Below, piece by piece: positions 8,450 to 18,094 of a DNA stretch of 64,000 bases. Source of the DNA: Burkholderia cepacia. Lineage in GTDB: Bacteria > Pseudomonadota > Gammaproteobacteria > Burkholderiales > Burkholderiaceae. Location: the NCBI RefSeq assembly GCF_001718835.1, contig NZ_CP013443.1, positions 1,922,001-1,986,000 on the forward strand. The letters run 5' to 3'. The notes below the pieces were generated by a model. It saw only the letters and a list, made by a program, of their open reading frames with translations, searched no databases and was not told the origin of the DNA. The first letter of the stretch is position 1. Every line of letters begins with the position of its first letter. Made by a program: the position numbers and the translations under genes.

Positions 8450-9517
8450 ATGTCCACTGCCCCGACTCCTCATCTCAGCCCGGCCGCGCCGTCGATGCGC
8501 GGCCAGTTGAACGGCGTGCTGTTCGTCGCGCTGTTCGCCGCCGCCGTCACGAGCCTGTCCCAGCTTCCCGCGATCGCGGGGCTCGGCCTGTCGCCGCTGA
8601 TCGTCGGCATCGTCGCCGGCGCGCTGTACGGCAACGCGCTGCGCGACGGCATGCCGGCAAGCTGGGCGGCCGGCGTCAATTTCTCCGCGCGCAAGCTGCT
8701 GCGCATCGCGGTCGCGTTCTTCGGGCTGCGCGTGAGCCTGCAGGAAATCGCGCAGGTCGGGCTGCCGGGCCTGACGGTGTCGGTCCTCGTCGTCGTCAGC
8801 ACGCTCGCGATCGGCACCTGGGCCGGCATGAAGCTGATGAAGCTCGACCGCGATTCCGCGCTGCTGACCGCCGCCGGCAGCGCGATCTGCGGCGCGGCCG
8901 CCGTGCTCGCGTTCGAATCGACGCTGCAGTCGAAGCCGCACCAGAGCGCGATGGCCGTGGGCAGCGTCGTGCTGTTCGGCACGCTGTCGATGTTCCTGTA
9001 CCCGATCGCCTATCACGCCGGTCTGCTGAACCTCGATCCGGCCGGCCTGGGCCTGTTCTTCGGCGGCACGATCCACGAGGTCGCGCAGGTGGTCGGCGCG
9101 GCGAGCGACATCAGCCCGCAGGTTGCGCACATCGCGACGATCGTCAAGATGACCCGCGTGATGCTGCTGGTGCCGGTGCTGCTGGTGCTCGGCGGGTGGC
9201 TCGCCCGCTCGGCCCGCGCCACCGCCGGCGGCGCGCAAGGCAAGCGCAAGGTGGCCGTGCCCTGGTTCGCGCTCGGCTTCCTCGGCTTCGTGATCGTCAA
9301 CTCGCTGAACGTGCTGCCGACCGACGTCACGCACACGCTGAACGTGCTCGACACCTTCGCGCTGACGATGGCCATGACCGCGCTCGGCATCGAAACCCGC
9401 GTGGCGCAGATCCGCGCAGCCGGCCCGCGCGCGCTGATGACCGGCCTGATCCTGTACGTGTGGCTGATCGCCGGCGGCTACGGGATCACCTGGGCCGTGC
9501 AGCACTGGCTTGGCTGA
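8450..9517 (+). CDS. YeiH-family putative sulfate exporter
   Basis: A 355-residue inner membrane protein with about ten hydrophobic segments. It belongs to the conserved YeiH family (annotated as putative sulfate exporters), with the typical GLSPLIVGIVAGALYGN, NFSARKLLRIAVAFFGLR and GGTIHEVAQVVGA stretches. It is divergent from a LysR regulator, which is the usual arrangement for this family. The start at 8450 places a short cytoplasmic tail before the first helix. The transported compound is not established from sequence. Confidence 0.85.
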   Translation: MSTAPTPHLSPAAPSMRGQLNGVLFVALFAAAVTSLSQLPAIAGLGLSPLIVGIVAGALYGNALRDGMPASWAAGVNFSARKLLRIAVAFFGLRVSLQEIAQVGLPGLTVSVLVVVSTLAIGTWAGMKLMKLDRDSALLTAAGSAICGAAAVLAFESTLQSKPHQSAMAVGSVVLFGTLSMFLYPIAYHAGLLNLDPAGLGLFFGGTIHEVAQVVGAASDISPQVAHIATIVKMTRVMLLVPVLLVLGGWLARSARATAGGAQGKRKVAVPWFALGFLGFVIVNSLNVLPTDVTHTLNVLDTFALTMAMTALGIETRVAQIRAAGPRALMTGLILYVWLIAGGYGITWAVQHWLG

Positions 9518-9540
9518 GTTGCCCGCCCGTGACACGTCGC

Positions 9541-9578
9541 GCGCCGCGCCCGCCGGGAGGGTCCCGCGGGCGCGGCGC
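9541..9578 (+). terminator. Strong GC hairpin after the exporter gene
   Basis: A nearly perfect stem: GCGCCGCGCCCG (9541-9552) pairs with CGGGCGCGGCGC (9567-9578), and an inner CGGG/CCCG extends it. It lies 23 bases after the yeiH-type stop and just before the ClcB gene. No T-run follows, so it may terminate inefficiently or protect the upstream mRNA 3' end. Confidence 0.5.
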
Positions 9579-9584
9579 AATGCT

Positions 9585-11354
9585 ATGCTTCGCGTCGTTT
9601 TCCATCGCCCTCTTTCAGCCGTGCTCTCGTTCCTGCTGAAGCTGCGCACTCGCGCCCAAACGCTGTTCCGCCTGTCGGACGCCCATACGATGCTGATCTG
9701 GTCGGCCATCGTCGGCGTCGGCGGCGCCTTTGCCACGATGGCGTTCCGCGAAGGCATCGACCTGATGCAGCACCTGATCTCCGGGCAAAGCGGCAGCTTC
9801 GTGCAGATGGCGAAACGCCTGCCGTGGTATGTGCGGTTCTGGATGCCGGCCGCGGGCGGCTTCCTCGCCGGCTGCGTGCTGTTGCTCGCGACGCGCGGCG
9901 ACAAGAAGGCGGGCAATACCGACTACATGGAATCGGTCGCGCTCGGCAACGGGGTCGTGCCGGTACGGCAGAGCCTGTGGCGCAGCGTGTCGTCGCTGCT
10001 GACGATCGGCAGCGGCGGCTCGATCGGCCGTGAAGGCCCGATGGTGCAGCTCGCGGCGCTCGCCGCGTCGCTCGTCGGCCGCTTCGCGCATTTCGACCCG
10101 CCGCGCCTGCGCCTGCTGGTCGCTTGCGGGGCGGCCGCCGGCATCACGTCCGCCTACAACGCACCGATCGCCGGCGCGTTCTTCGTGTCGGAAATCGTGC
10201 TCGGCACGATCGCGATGGAGAGCTTCGGGCCGATGGTCGTCGCGTCGGTCGTCGCGAACATCGTGATGCGCGAATTCGCCGGCTACCGGCCGCCGTACGA
10301 GATGCCGGTATTTCCGGCCGTCACCGGCCCCGAGGTGCTGCTGTTCGTCGTGCTCGGCGCGCTGTGCGGCGTGCTCGCGCCGCAGTTCCTGCACCTGCTC
10401 GACGCGTCGAAGAACCAGTTCAAGCGGCTGCCGGTGCCGCTGCCGGTGCGGCTCGCGCTCGGCGGCCTAGTCGTCGGCGTGATCTCGGTGTGGACGCCGG
10501 ACGTATGGGGCAACGGCTATAGCGTCGTGAACCAGATCCTGCATTCGCCGTGGACCTGGCAAGCGCTGGTCGCGGTGCTCGTGTTCAAGGTCATCGCCAC
10601 CTCCGCCACGGTCGGCTCGGGTGCGATCGGCGGCGTGTTCACGCCGACGCTGTTCGTCGGCGCGGTGTTCGGTTCGCTGTTCGGGCTCGCGATGGAATCG
10701 CTGTGGCCCGGCCATACGTCGGCGTACTTCGCGTACGCGATCGTCGGCATGGGTGCGTTCATGGCGGGCGCCACGCAGGCGCCGCTGATGGCGATCCTGA
10801 TGATCTTCGAGATGACGCTGAGCTATCAGGTCGTGCTGCCGCTGCTGGTGTCGTGCGTGTTCGCGTATTTCGTCGCGCGCGCGACGGGCACGACGTCGAT
10901 GTACGAGATCACGCAGCACCATTACCAGGACGCGCAGGAGAAGCTGCGGCTGCGCACCACGCAGATGCGCGAGCTGATCCAGCCCGCGCAGACGGTCGTG
11001 CCGCTCACGGCGAGCGTCGCCGACATGACGCGCGTGTTTCTCGAATATCCGGTGAAGTACCTGTACGTCGCCGATGACGCCGGGCGCTTTCGCGGCGCGG
11101 TCGCGCTGAAGGACATCACGTCGGACCTGCTCGACAAGCGCGACACGACCGACAAGACGGCCGCGCATTACGCGCACACGCCGTTTCCGCTCCTGACGCC
11201 CGACATGCCGCTCGCCACCGCGCTCGAACGCTTCATGGCGTTCCAGGGCGAACGCCTGCCGGTGATCGAAAGCGAAACCGAGCCGACGCTCGCGGGCGTC
11301 GTCTACAAGACGTCGCTACTCGATGCGTACCGGCGGATGACCGGCGAGCGCTGA
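9585..11354 (+). CDS. ClcB-like voltage-gated chloride channel/antiporter with CBS domains
   Basis: A CLC-family protein of about 589 residues. Two signature regions of the anion pathway are present: GSGGSIGREGP (142-152, giving the GREGP motif) and GSGAIGGVFTP. The membrane part is followed by a cytoplasmic tail of about 140 residues that looks like a pair of CBS domains, which bind adenine nucleotides in other CLC proteins. The start is uncertain: an ATG at 9585 follows the hairpin closely, while a GTG at 9621 would give a 577-residue protein; neither has a clear Shine-Dalgarno sequence. The role is chloride/proton exchange or chloride conductance, often tied to acid tolerance. Confidence 0.85.
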   Translation: MLRVVFHRPLSAVLSFLLKLRTRAQTLFRLSDAHTMLIWSAIVGVGGAFATMAFREGIDLMQHLISGQSGSFVQMAKRLPWYVRFWMPAAGGFLAGCVLLLATRGDKKAGNTDYMESVALGNGVVPVRQSLWRSVSSLLTIGSGGSIGREGPMVQLAALAASLVGRFAHFDPPRLRLLVACGAAAGITSAYNAPIAGAFFVSEIVLGTIAMESFGPMVVASVVANIVMREFAGYRPPYEMPVFPAVTGPEVLLFVVLGALCGVLAPQFLHLLDASKNQFKRLPVPLPVRLALGGLVVGVISVWTPDVWGNGYSVVNQILHSPWTWQALVAVLVFKVIATSATVGSGAIGGVFTPTLFVGAVFGSLFGLAMESLWPGHTSAYFAYAIVGMGAFMAGATQAPLMAILMIFEMTLSYQVVLPLLVSCVFAYFVARATGTTSMYEITQHHYQDAQEKLRLRTTQMRELIQPAQTVVPLTASVADMTRVFLEYPVKYLYVADDAGRFRGAVALKDITSDLLDKRDTTDKTAAHYAHTPFPLLTPDMPLATALERFMAFQGERLPVIESETEPTLAGVVYKTSLLDAYRRMTGER

Positions 11355-11355
11355 T

Positions 11356-11979
11356 TCAGTCCGGCGCGCGCCCCAGCACCGCCCACGAGAAGAACCCCGC
11401 GAGCACGGCCTCGGCCACCTCGGCCGACACGTGCTGCGGATCGGCCGTGTAGTACGACTGCACGCCGTCGCACAGGCACATCAGCCCGAACGCAAGCGTC
11501 TCCGCCGGCAGCAGCAGCGGCGTGCCCGAGTGCTCCGAGAACGCACGGATGATGTCGGCCATCCGCGTGCGCGATTCCTGCAGGAACTGGTTGAAGCGCA
11601 CGCGGAATTTCGCGTCGCGCGCGGCCTGCAGTTTCGCCTCGCCCCACAGCAGGTGGCACCGGTCGTCGATATGCATCCGCCGGTAGTAGGCGAGCGCGGT
11701 CGCCTCCATCTGCTCGCGCGACCCGCCCCCGTCGAAGATCTGCCGCAACTCGGCCTGCACCGACGCGTGATCGCGCTCCAGCAACTCGAGCAGCAGGTCG
11801 GACTTGCTGCGGAAATTCGAATAGAACGCGCCGCGCGTGTAGCCCGCTGCCGCCGCAATGTCCTCGACGCTTGCGGCGACATAGCCTTTCTTCAGAAAAA
11901 TCCGGTGCGCGGCAATCAGCAGACGTTCGCGCGTCTGGTCCCTGCTCTGCTCCCGGGTCAAGCGCGTTGGTTGTTTCAT
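11356..11979 (-). CDS. TetR-family repressor of the adjacent efflux operon
   Basis: A 207-residue TetR/AcrR-type regulator. The helix-turn-helix lies at residues 38-57 (SVEDIAAAAGYTRGAFYSNF), followed by FRSKSDLL and an all-helical ligand-binding domain. It is convergent with the ClcB gene and divergent from the membrane fusion protein gene, with 189 bases between the two starts. An imperfect palindrome at 12034-12059 overlaps the predicted efflux promoter. The layout matches local repressors of RND pumps such as AcrR and AmeR; the inducer is unknown. Confidence 0.88.
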   Translation of the reverse strand: MKQPTRLTREQSRDQTRERLLIAAHRIFLKKGYVAASVEDIAAAAGYTRGAFYSNFRSKSDLLLELLERDHASVQAELRQIFDGGGSREQMEATALAYYRRMHIDDRCHLLWGEAKLQAARDAKFRVRFNQFLQESRTRMADIIRAFSEHSGTPLLLPAETLAFGLMCLCDGVQSYYTADPQHVSAEVAEAVLAGFFSWAVLGRAPD

Positions 11980-12029
11980 GCCGCGAAGTCTAGCACCAAC
12001 CTGGCGCCAACTGGCTTTCAGATTCATCT

Positions 12030-12059
12030 TTGCATTCAGATACAGGTGTGTATTAGAAT
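12030..12059 (+). promoter_or_regulatory. Efflux promoter overlapped by TetR-type operator
   Basis: A -35 box TTGCAT (12030-12035) and a -10 box TAGAAT (12054-12059) are separated by 18 bases. A 26-bp imperfect palindrome, ATTCAGATACA-GGTG-TGTATTAGAAT (12034-12059; 9 of 11 positions symmetric), covers the spacer and -10. Repressor binding there would block RNA polymerase. Confidence 0.6.
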
Positions 12060-12168
12060 TCGCCACAGTTTCTGAAAGATGGTGTCCGCGCGCATCGTTG
12101 CGCGCCGCTCGGGGCAAGCGCCCGCCGCTTGCCGGTTTCGCTCCGTTCTTACCGCCTCTGGGGGTTTC

Positions 12169-13278
12169 GTGAATCGCTCCGGTTCCCGCGCCGCGCTGCT
12201 GATCGGCGCCGCGCTCGTCCTTGCCGCCTGTCATCCGAAAGAATCCGCGCCGCCCGCTCCGCGCCCCGTCGTTGCCCAGCCGGCCCGCGCCGACGGCGTC
12301 GCGGTGTCGCGCACGCTCCCCGGCGAGATCCAGCCGCGCTACGCCACCCCTTTGTCGTTCCGCATCGCGGGCAAGATCATCGAGCGCAAGGTGCGCCTCG
12401 GCGATTCGGTCAAGGTCGGCCAGGTCGTCGCGCTGCTCGATCCGTCCGACGTCGAGAAGAACGCCGCGAGCGCGCAGGCGCAACTCGATGCCGCGACGCA
12501 CAGCCTCGCGTTCGCGAAGCAGCAGCTCGACCGCGACCGCGCACAGGCGCGCGAAAACCTGATCGCGACCGCGCAGCTCGAGCAGACCGAGAACAGCTAC
12601 ACGTCGGCGCTCGCGCAGCGCGACCAGGCGCAGCAGCAGCTCGCGCTCGCCCGGAACCAGCTTCGCTACGCGACGCTCGTCGCCGATCACGCGGGCTACA
12701 TCACCGCCGAACAGGCCGACACCGGTCAGAACGTGTCGGCCGGCCAGGCCGTCTACCAGCTCGCGTGGTCCGGCGACGTCGACGTCGTCAGCGACGTGCC
12801 CGAAGCCGCGCTTGCGTCGCTCACGCCCGGCCACGCGGCCAGCGTCACGCTGCCGTCGCTGCCGGGCCGCCAGTTCGCCGCGAAGGTGCGCGAAATCGCG
12901 CCGGCCGCCGATCCGCAAAGCCGCACGTATCGCGTGAAGCTCACGCTCGCCGCGCCCGATCCGGCGATCCGGCTCGGGATGACGGCCAGCGTCGCGTTCG
13001 ACGGCGCACCGGCCGCCGGCGACGCGCCGTCGATCACGCTGCCCGCGACCGCGCTGTTCCACGACGGCGCGCAGCCGGCCGTGTGGGTCGTGCGCACGAA
13101 GGACGACACGCTCGAGCTGCGCCGCGTCGACGTCGCGCGCTTCAACGAGCGCACGGTGACGGTGTCGCACGGGCTGCAGCCCGGCGAGCGCGTCGTGCTG
13201 CAGGGCGTGCACACGGTCAGCGCGGGCGAGAAGGTCCGCGCGATCGCGCCGCTGCATCCGGAGGACTTCGCATCGTGA
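12169..13278 (+). CDS. RND efflux membrane fusion (adaptor) lipoprotein
   Basis: A 369-residue periplasmic adaptor. The GTG at 12169 follows a GGGGG ribosome site and starts a lipoprotein signal whose lipobox LAAC ends at Cys21. A frame open upstream to 12079 would bury this signal, so it was not used. The domains run in the usual order: lipoyl half-motif (KIIERKVRLGDSVKVGQVVALLD), a coiled-coil hairpin rich in Ala, Gln and Arg (about 85-150), the second lipoyl half, a beta-barrel and the membrane-proximal domain. It joins the inner-membrane pump to the outer-membrane factor encoded downstream. Its TGA (13276-13278) overlaps a GTG at 13275 that would start the pump gene. Confidence 0.88.
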   Translation: MNRSGSRAALLIGAALVLAACHPKESAPPAPRPVVAQPARADGVAVSRTLPGEIQPRYATPLSFRIAGKIIERKVRLGDSVKVGQVVALLDPSDVEKNAASAQAQLDAATHSLAFAKQQLDRDRAQARENLIATAQLEQTENSYTSALAQRDQAQQQLALARNQLRYATLVADHAGYITAEQADTGQNVSAGQAVYQLAWSGDVDVVSDVPEAALASLTPGHAASVTLPSLPGRQFAAKVREIAPAADPQSRTYRVKLTLAAPDPAIRLGMTASVAFDGAPAAGDAPSITLPATALFHDGAQPAVWVVRTKDDTLELRRVDVARFNERTVTVSHGLQPGERVVLQGVHTVSAGEKVRAIAPLHPEDFAS

Positions 13279-16200
13279 GCGTTTCGTATACGAAGAAGGC
13301 CGCTTCAATCTCTCCGCGTGGGCGCTGCGCCACCAGGCGCTGGTCGTCTACCTGATCGCGCTCGCGACGCTCGCGGGCATCCTCGCGTACACGCGGCTCG
13401 CGCAGTCCGAAGACCCGCCGTTCACGTTCCGCGTGATGGTGATCCGCACCTTCTGGCCCGGCGCGACCGCGCGGCAGGTGCAGGAACAGGTGACCGACCG
13501 GATCGGCCGCAAGCTGCAGGAAACGCCGGCCATCGACTTCCTGCGCAGCTATTCGCGCCCCGGCGAATCGCTGATCTTCTTCACGATGAAGGATTCGGCG
13601 CCCGTGAAGGACGTGCCCGAGACCTGGTACCAGATCCGCAAGAAGGTCGGCGACATCGGCTATACGCTGCCGCCCGGCGTACAGGGCCCGTTCTTCAACG
13701 ACGAATTCGGCGACGTCTACACCAACATCTGGACGCTCGAAGGCGACGGCTTCACGCCCGCGCAACTGCACGACTATGCCGATCAGTTGCGCACCGTGCT
13801 GCTGCGCGTGCCGGGCGTCGGCAAGGTCGACTATTTCGGCGACCCCGACCAGCGGATCTTCATCGAGGTGAACAACGCGCAGCTCACGCGCCTCGGCATC
13901 TCGCCGCAACAGCTCGGCCAGGCGATCAACGCGCAGAACGACATCTCGTCGGCCGGCGTGCTGACGACCGCCGACGATCGCGTGTTCGTGCGGCCGAGCG
14001 GCCAGTTCGACAACGTCGATGCGATCGCCGACACGCTGATCCGCATCAACGGCCGCACGTTCCGGCTCGGCGATCTCGCGACCGTGAGGCGCGGCTACGA
14101 CGACCCGGTCGTCACGCAGATGCGCGCGGCCGGCTCAGGCGCGGCCGGCTCAGGTGCGGCCGGCAAGGCCGTGCTCGGCATCGGCGTGACGATGCAGCCG
14201 GGCGGCGACGTGATCCGGCTCGGCAAGGCGCTCGACGCCGAATCGAAGGACCTGCAGGCGCAACTGCCGGCCGGCCTCAAGCTGGTCGAGGTGTCGAGCA
14301 TGCCGCACGCGGTCGCGCATATTCGGTCGACGATTTCCTCGAAGCCGTCGCCGAAGCGGTCGCGATCGTGCTGGTCGTGAGCCTCGTGTCGCTCGGCCTG
14401 CGCACCGGGATGGTCGTCGTGATCTCGATCCCGGTCGTGCTCGCGGTCACCGCCCTCTTCATGTACCTATTCGACATCGGGCTGCACAAGGTGTCGCTCG
14501 GCACGCTCGTGCTCGCGCTCGGGCTGCTCGTCGACGACGCGATCATCGCGGTCGAGATGATGGCCGTGAAGCTCGAACAGGGCTACACGCGCGCACGCGC
14601 CGCCGCGTTCGCCTATACGAGCACCGCGTTCCCGATGCTGACCGGCACGCTCGTCACGGTGTCGGGCTTCCTGCCGATCGCGCTCGCGAAATCGAGCACC
14701 GGCGAATACACGCGCTCGATCTTCGAGGTGTCGGCGATCGCGCTGATCGCGTCGTGGTTCGCGGCCGTCGTGCTGATTCCGCTGCTCGGCTACCACATGC
14801 TGCCCGAGCGCAAGCGGCACGCGCACGAGGCGCACCTGCCCGACGACCACGAGCACGACATCTACGACACGCGTTTCTACCGCCGCCTGCGCGGCTGGAT
14901 CGACTGGTGCATCGAGCGGCGCTTCGTCGTGCTGCTGATCACGGGCGCCCTGTTCGTCGTGGCACTGATGGGCTTTTCGCTCGTGCCGCAGCAGTTCTTC
15001 CCGAGTTCCGATCGCCCCGAGCTGCTCGTCGACCTGCGTCTGCCGGAAGGCGCGTCGTTCGCGGCGACGCTGCGCGAGACCGAGCGCCTCGAGAAAGTGA
15101 TCGACAAGCGTCCCGAGATCGATCATTCGGTGAGCTTCGTCGGCAGCGGCGCGCCGCGCTTCTACCTGCCGCTCGACCAGCAGCTTCAGTTGCCGAACTT
15201 CGCGCAGTTCGTGATCACCGCGAAATCGGTGAAGGATCGCGAGAAGCTCGCGACCTGGCTCGAAACCACGCTGCGCGAGCAGTTCCCGGCCGTGCGCTGG
15301 CGGCTGTCGCGGCTCGAGAACGGCCCGCCGGTCGGCTACCCGGTGCAGTTCCGCGTGAGCGGCGACAGCATCGCGACGGTCCGCTCGATCGCCGAGAAGG
15401 TCGCGGCGACGATGCGCGGCGACGCGCGCACGGTCAACGTGCAGTTCGACTGGGACGAACCGGCCGAGCGCTCGGTGCGCTTCGAGATCGACCAGAAGAA
15501 GGCGCGCGAACTGAACGTCACGTCGCAGGACGTCTCGAGCTTCCTCGCGATGACGCTGTCCGGCACGACCGTCACGCAGTACCGCGAACGCGACAAGCTG
15601 ATCGCGGTCGACCTGCGCGCGCCGAAGGCCGATCGCGTCGACCCCGCGAAGCTCGCCGGCCTCGCGCTGCCGACCCCGAACGGCCCGGTGCCGCTCGGCT
15701 CGCTCGGCCGCTTCAAGCCGACGCTCGAATACGGCGTCGTGTGGGAGCGCGACCGCCAGCCGACCATCACCGTGCAGTCGGACGTACGCGCCGGCGCGCA
15801 GGGCATCGACGTCACCCATGCGGTCGACGCGAAGCTGAACGCATTGCGCGCGCAGTTGCCGGTCGGCTACCAGATCAACATCGGCGGCTCGGTCGAGGAA
15901 AGCGCGAAGGCGCAGAACTCGATCAATGCGCAGATGCCGCTGATGGCGATCGCCGTGTTCACGCTGCTGATGATCCAGCTGCAGAGCTTCTCGCGCGTGC
16001 TGATGGTCGTGCTGACCGCGCCGCTCGGGCTGATCGGCGTGGTCGCCACGCTGCTGCTGTTCGGCCAGCCGTTCGGCTTCGTCGCGATGCTCGGCGTGAT
16101 CGCGATGTTCGGGATCATCATGCGCAACTCGGTGATCCTCGTCGACCAGATCGAACAGGACATCGCCGCCGGCCACGGCCGCGTCGACGCGATCATCGGC

Positions 16201-16464
16201 GCGACCGTGCGGCGGTTCCGCCCGATCACGCTGACGGCCGCGGCCGCCGTGCTCGCGCTGATCCCGCTGTTGCGCTCGAACTTCTTCGGGCCGATGGCGA
16301 CCGCGCTGATGGGCGGCATCACGAGCGCGACCGTGCTGACGCTGTTCTACCTGCCCGCGCTGTATGCGACGTGGTTCCGCGTGAAGCGCGACGAACGCGA
16401 CCCGCAGGACGGCCCTCCGCAGGGTGGCCACGCTTCCGGCGACGCCGCGCCGTCGGGAGCCTGA
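13275..16464 (+). pseudogene. RND efflux pump gene with two apparent frameshifts
   Basis: The region encodes an RND inner-membrane transporter of about 1060 residues, but in three frames. The GTG at 13275 reads VSVSYT and then leaves the pump frame; the next part (RFNLSAWALRHQ onward, to about 14325) is one frame over; the rest (SVDDFLEAVAEAVAIV onward to 16464) is in a third frame. The first shift is near 13288-13292 and the second at about 14320-14327, where CATATTCGGTC would read correctly without the extra AT. All hallmark parts of the pump are otherwise intact: periplasmic loops, the GLLVDDAIIAVEMM helix carrying the proton-relay acids, and a full C-terminal membrane block. A tandem duplication, GGCTCAGGCGCGGCC/GGCTCAGGTGCGGCC, inserts GSGAA repeats near 14131-14163. 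Either the pump is inactive or the sequence has errors; the flanking adaptor and outer-membrane genes look intact. Confidence 0.75.
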
Positions 16465-16466
16465 TC

Positions 16467-17990
16467 ATGGAGCTGTCGATGAATCTGATGACGAACACCG
16501 CGCGCGCGCTCGCGGCCGCGGGCCTCGCCGGCCCGCTCGCGGGCTGTTCCTGGTTCGCGCCGAGCGGCGAGCCGCCCGCGATGCCGTCGCCCGCGCACTA
16601 CGGCACCACGCCGCAAGCCGGGCAGACGGTCGCGGCGCAAGGCGTCGCGCAGCAGTTCGAGGTCGGCGCGCAGCCGGTGCCCGACTGGTGGAAGCAGTAC
16701 CGCTCCGATGCGCTGAACGCGCTCGTCGACGAAGGGCTGCGCAACAGCCCGACGCTCGGTGCGGCATCGCACTCGCTGGATGCCGCGCGCGAACAGCTGC
16801 GCGGGCAGATCGGCAGCTCGATGCTGCCGTCGATCGACGCAGGCGCACAGGCCACGCGCCAGCGTGCGCTCGGTGTGCCGATCCCCGCGCTCGGCGCGCC
16901 GACGCTGCTGTACGACACGTTCGTCGGCCAGTTGCAGGCGAGCTACACGATCGACCTGTTCGGCGCGTCGCGTTTCGCGAACCGCGCGCTGGCGCGACGC
17001 GTCGACGTCAGCGCGTTCCAGCTCGAATCCGCGCGGCGCGCGCTGGCCGCGAACATCGTCACCGCGTCGATCACGGTGTCGGTGCTGAATGCGCAGATCG
17101 ACACGACCGAACGGCTCGTCGCACTCGCCGATGCGCAGGCGCGCGACGCGGAGCGCCGCTATGCGCTCGGTTCCGCGTCGCGCAGCGACGCGCTGAACGC
17201 GCGGCAAAGCGCCGACACGTTCGCGGCGAGCCTGCCCGCGCTGCGCCAGCAGCGCGACTCGGCCCGCCATGCGCTCGCGGTGCTGGTCGGCCGCACGCCC
17301 GACCGGCCGCCGGCCGATCTCACGCTCGCCGACCTGCACCTGCCCGAACAGGTGCCCGTCGTCGTGCCGTCGGACCTGCTGCGGAGCCGCCCGGACATCC
17401 AGGCCGCCGACGCGGGGCTGAAGGCGGCCGCGGCCGAAGTGGGCCTCGCGACCGCGCAGATGTTCCCGCAACTGTCGCTGTCGGCCGCGATGGGCAAAGG
17501 CGGCTTCAGCTGGCCGGCGATGCTGTCGGGCGCCGGCGCGATCTGGAACGTCGGCGCGTCGCTGAGCCAGCCGATCTTCCACGGCGGCGCACTGCTCGCG
17601 CAGCGCCGCGCGGCCAAGGCGACCTACGAGGCCGCCGTCGACCAGTACAGGCAGGCCGTGCTCGGCGCGTTCCAGAACGTCGCCGATTCGCTCGCGGCGC
17701 TCGAGCACGATGCGCAGGCGCTCGACGCGTCGTCGCGCGCCGCGTTGTCCGCGCGGGGCGCGTACGACGACGCGGCGGCCCGCGTGCGGCTCGGCGCGCT
17801 GCCGCCGTCGGCCGCGCGCGCCAGCGAACTGCAGTATCGCAATGCCCGGCTCGACGAGATCCGCGCGACCGGCGCGCGGTTCGCGGACACCGCGCGGCTC
17901 TACCAGGCGATGGGCACGCCGCCGGTCGAGACGGCGGCCGGCCAGCAAGCCCGCGCCGCCGTGCCGAGCGCGCCGCCATCGCCGCAATGA
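16467..17990 (+). CDS. Outer-membrane efflux factor, NodT-type lipoprotein
   Basis: A TolC-like outer-membrane factor of about 507 residues from the NodT family. It begins with a lipoprotein signal (ALAAAGLAGPLAGCSW), so the mature protein is lipidated. The body carries the two internally repeated OEP domains, with typical VPDWWKQYRSDALNALVDEGL and RSRPDIQAADAGLKAA stretches. It would complete the tripartite pump with the adaptor and RND genes upstream. ATGs at 16467 and 16479 both have a GGAG-type site at good spacing; the second gives a slightly shorter signal. The gap to the RND stop is two bases, consistent with one operon. Confidence 0.88.
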   Translation: MELSMNLMTNTARALAAAGLAGPLAGCSWFAPSGEPPAMPSPAHYGTTPQAGQTVAAQGVAQQFEVGAQPVPDWWKQYRSDALNALVDEGLRNSPTLGAASHSLDAAREQLRGQIGSSMLPSIDAGAQATRQRALGVPIPALGAPTLLYDTFVGQLQASYTIDLFGASRFANRALARRVDVSAFQLESARRALAANIVTASITVSVLNAQIDTTERLVALADAQARDAERRYALGSASRSDALNARQSADTFAASLPALRQQRDSARHALAVLVGRTPDRPPADLTLADLHLPEQVPVVVPSDLLRSRPDIQAADAGLKAAAAEVGLATAQMFPQLSLSAAMGKGGFSWPAMLSGAGAIWNVGASLSQPIFHGGALLAQRRAAKATYEAAVDQYRQAVLGAFQNVADSLAALEHDAQALDASSRAALSARGAYDDAAARVRLGALPPSAARASELQYRNARLDEIRATGARFADTARLYQAMGTPPVETAAGQQARAAVPSAPPSPQ

Positions 17991-17998
17991 GCCGGCCC

Positions 17999-18025
17999 GG
18001 GCGTCGGGTTCCGCGCCCGACGCCC
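17999..18025 (+). terminator. Terminator of the efflux operon
   Basis: Perfect 10-bp stem GGGCGTCGGG (17999-18008) / CCCGACGCCC (18016-18025) with a 7-base loop, eight bases after the outer-membrane factor stop. It is followed by ACTCTTCC rather than a clean T-run. Confidence 0.65.
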
Positions 18026-18035
18026 ACTCTTCCGC

Positions 18036-18066
18036 TTGACCCTCACGTAGCGTAACGTTCGAGACT
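18036..18066 (+). promoter_or_regulatory. MerR-type promoter with 19-base spacer
   Basis: A -35 box TTGACC (18036-18041) and a -10-like box GAGACT (18061-18066) are 19 bases apart. That is the over-long spacing at which MerR proteins twist DNA to activate. The spacer contains the dyad-like CACGTAGCGTAACG. It lies about 30 bases before the MerR gene, suggesting autoregulation. Confidence 0.6.
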
Positions 18067-18094
18067 CCAGTGTGCGTACCGAACGGAGGAACGA

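Noticed and set aside
8414..9916. 500-codon open frame opposite the yeiH-type exporter and ClcB start
   Set aside because: It covers two well-supported genes in antisense and has the Arg/His/Ala-rich composition of GC-rich shadows.
14754..16466. Upstream extension of the outer-membrane factor frame across the RND gene
   Set aside because: It overlaps the RND pump in another frame, is Arg/Asp-rich nonsense, and lacks a start signal; the lipoprotein signal at 16467 is the true start.
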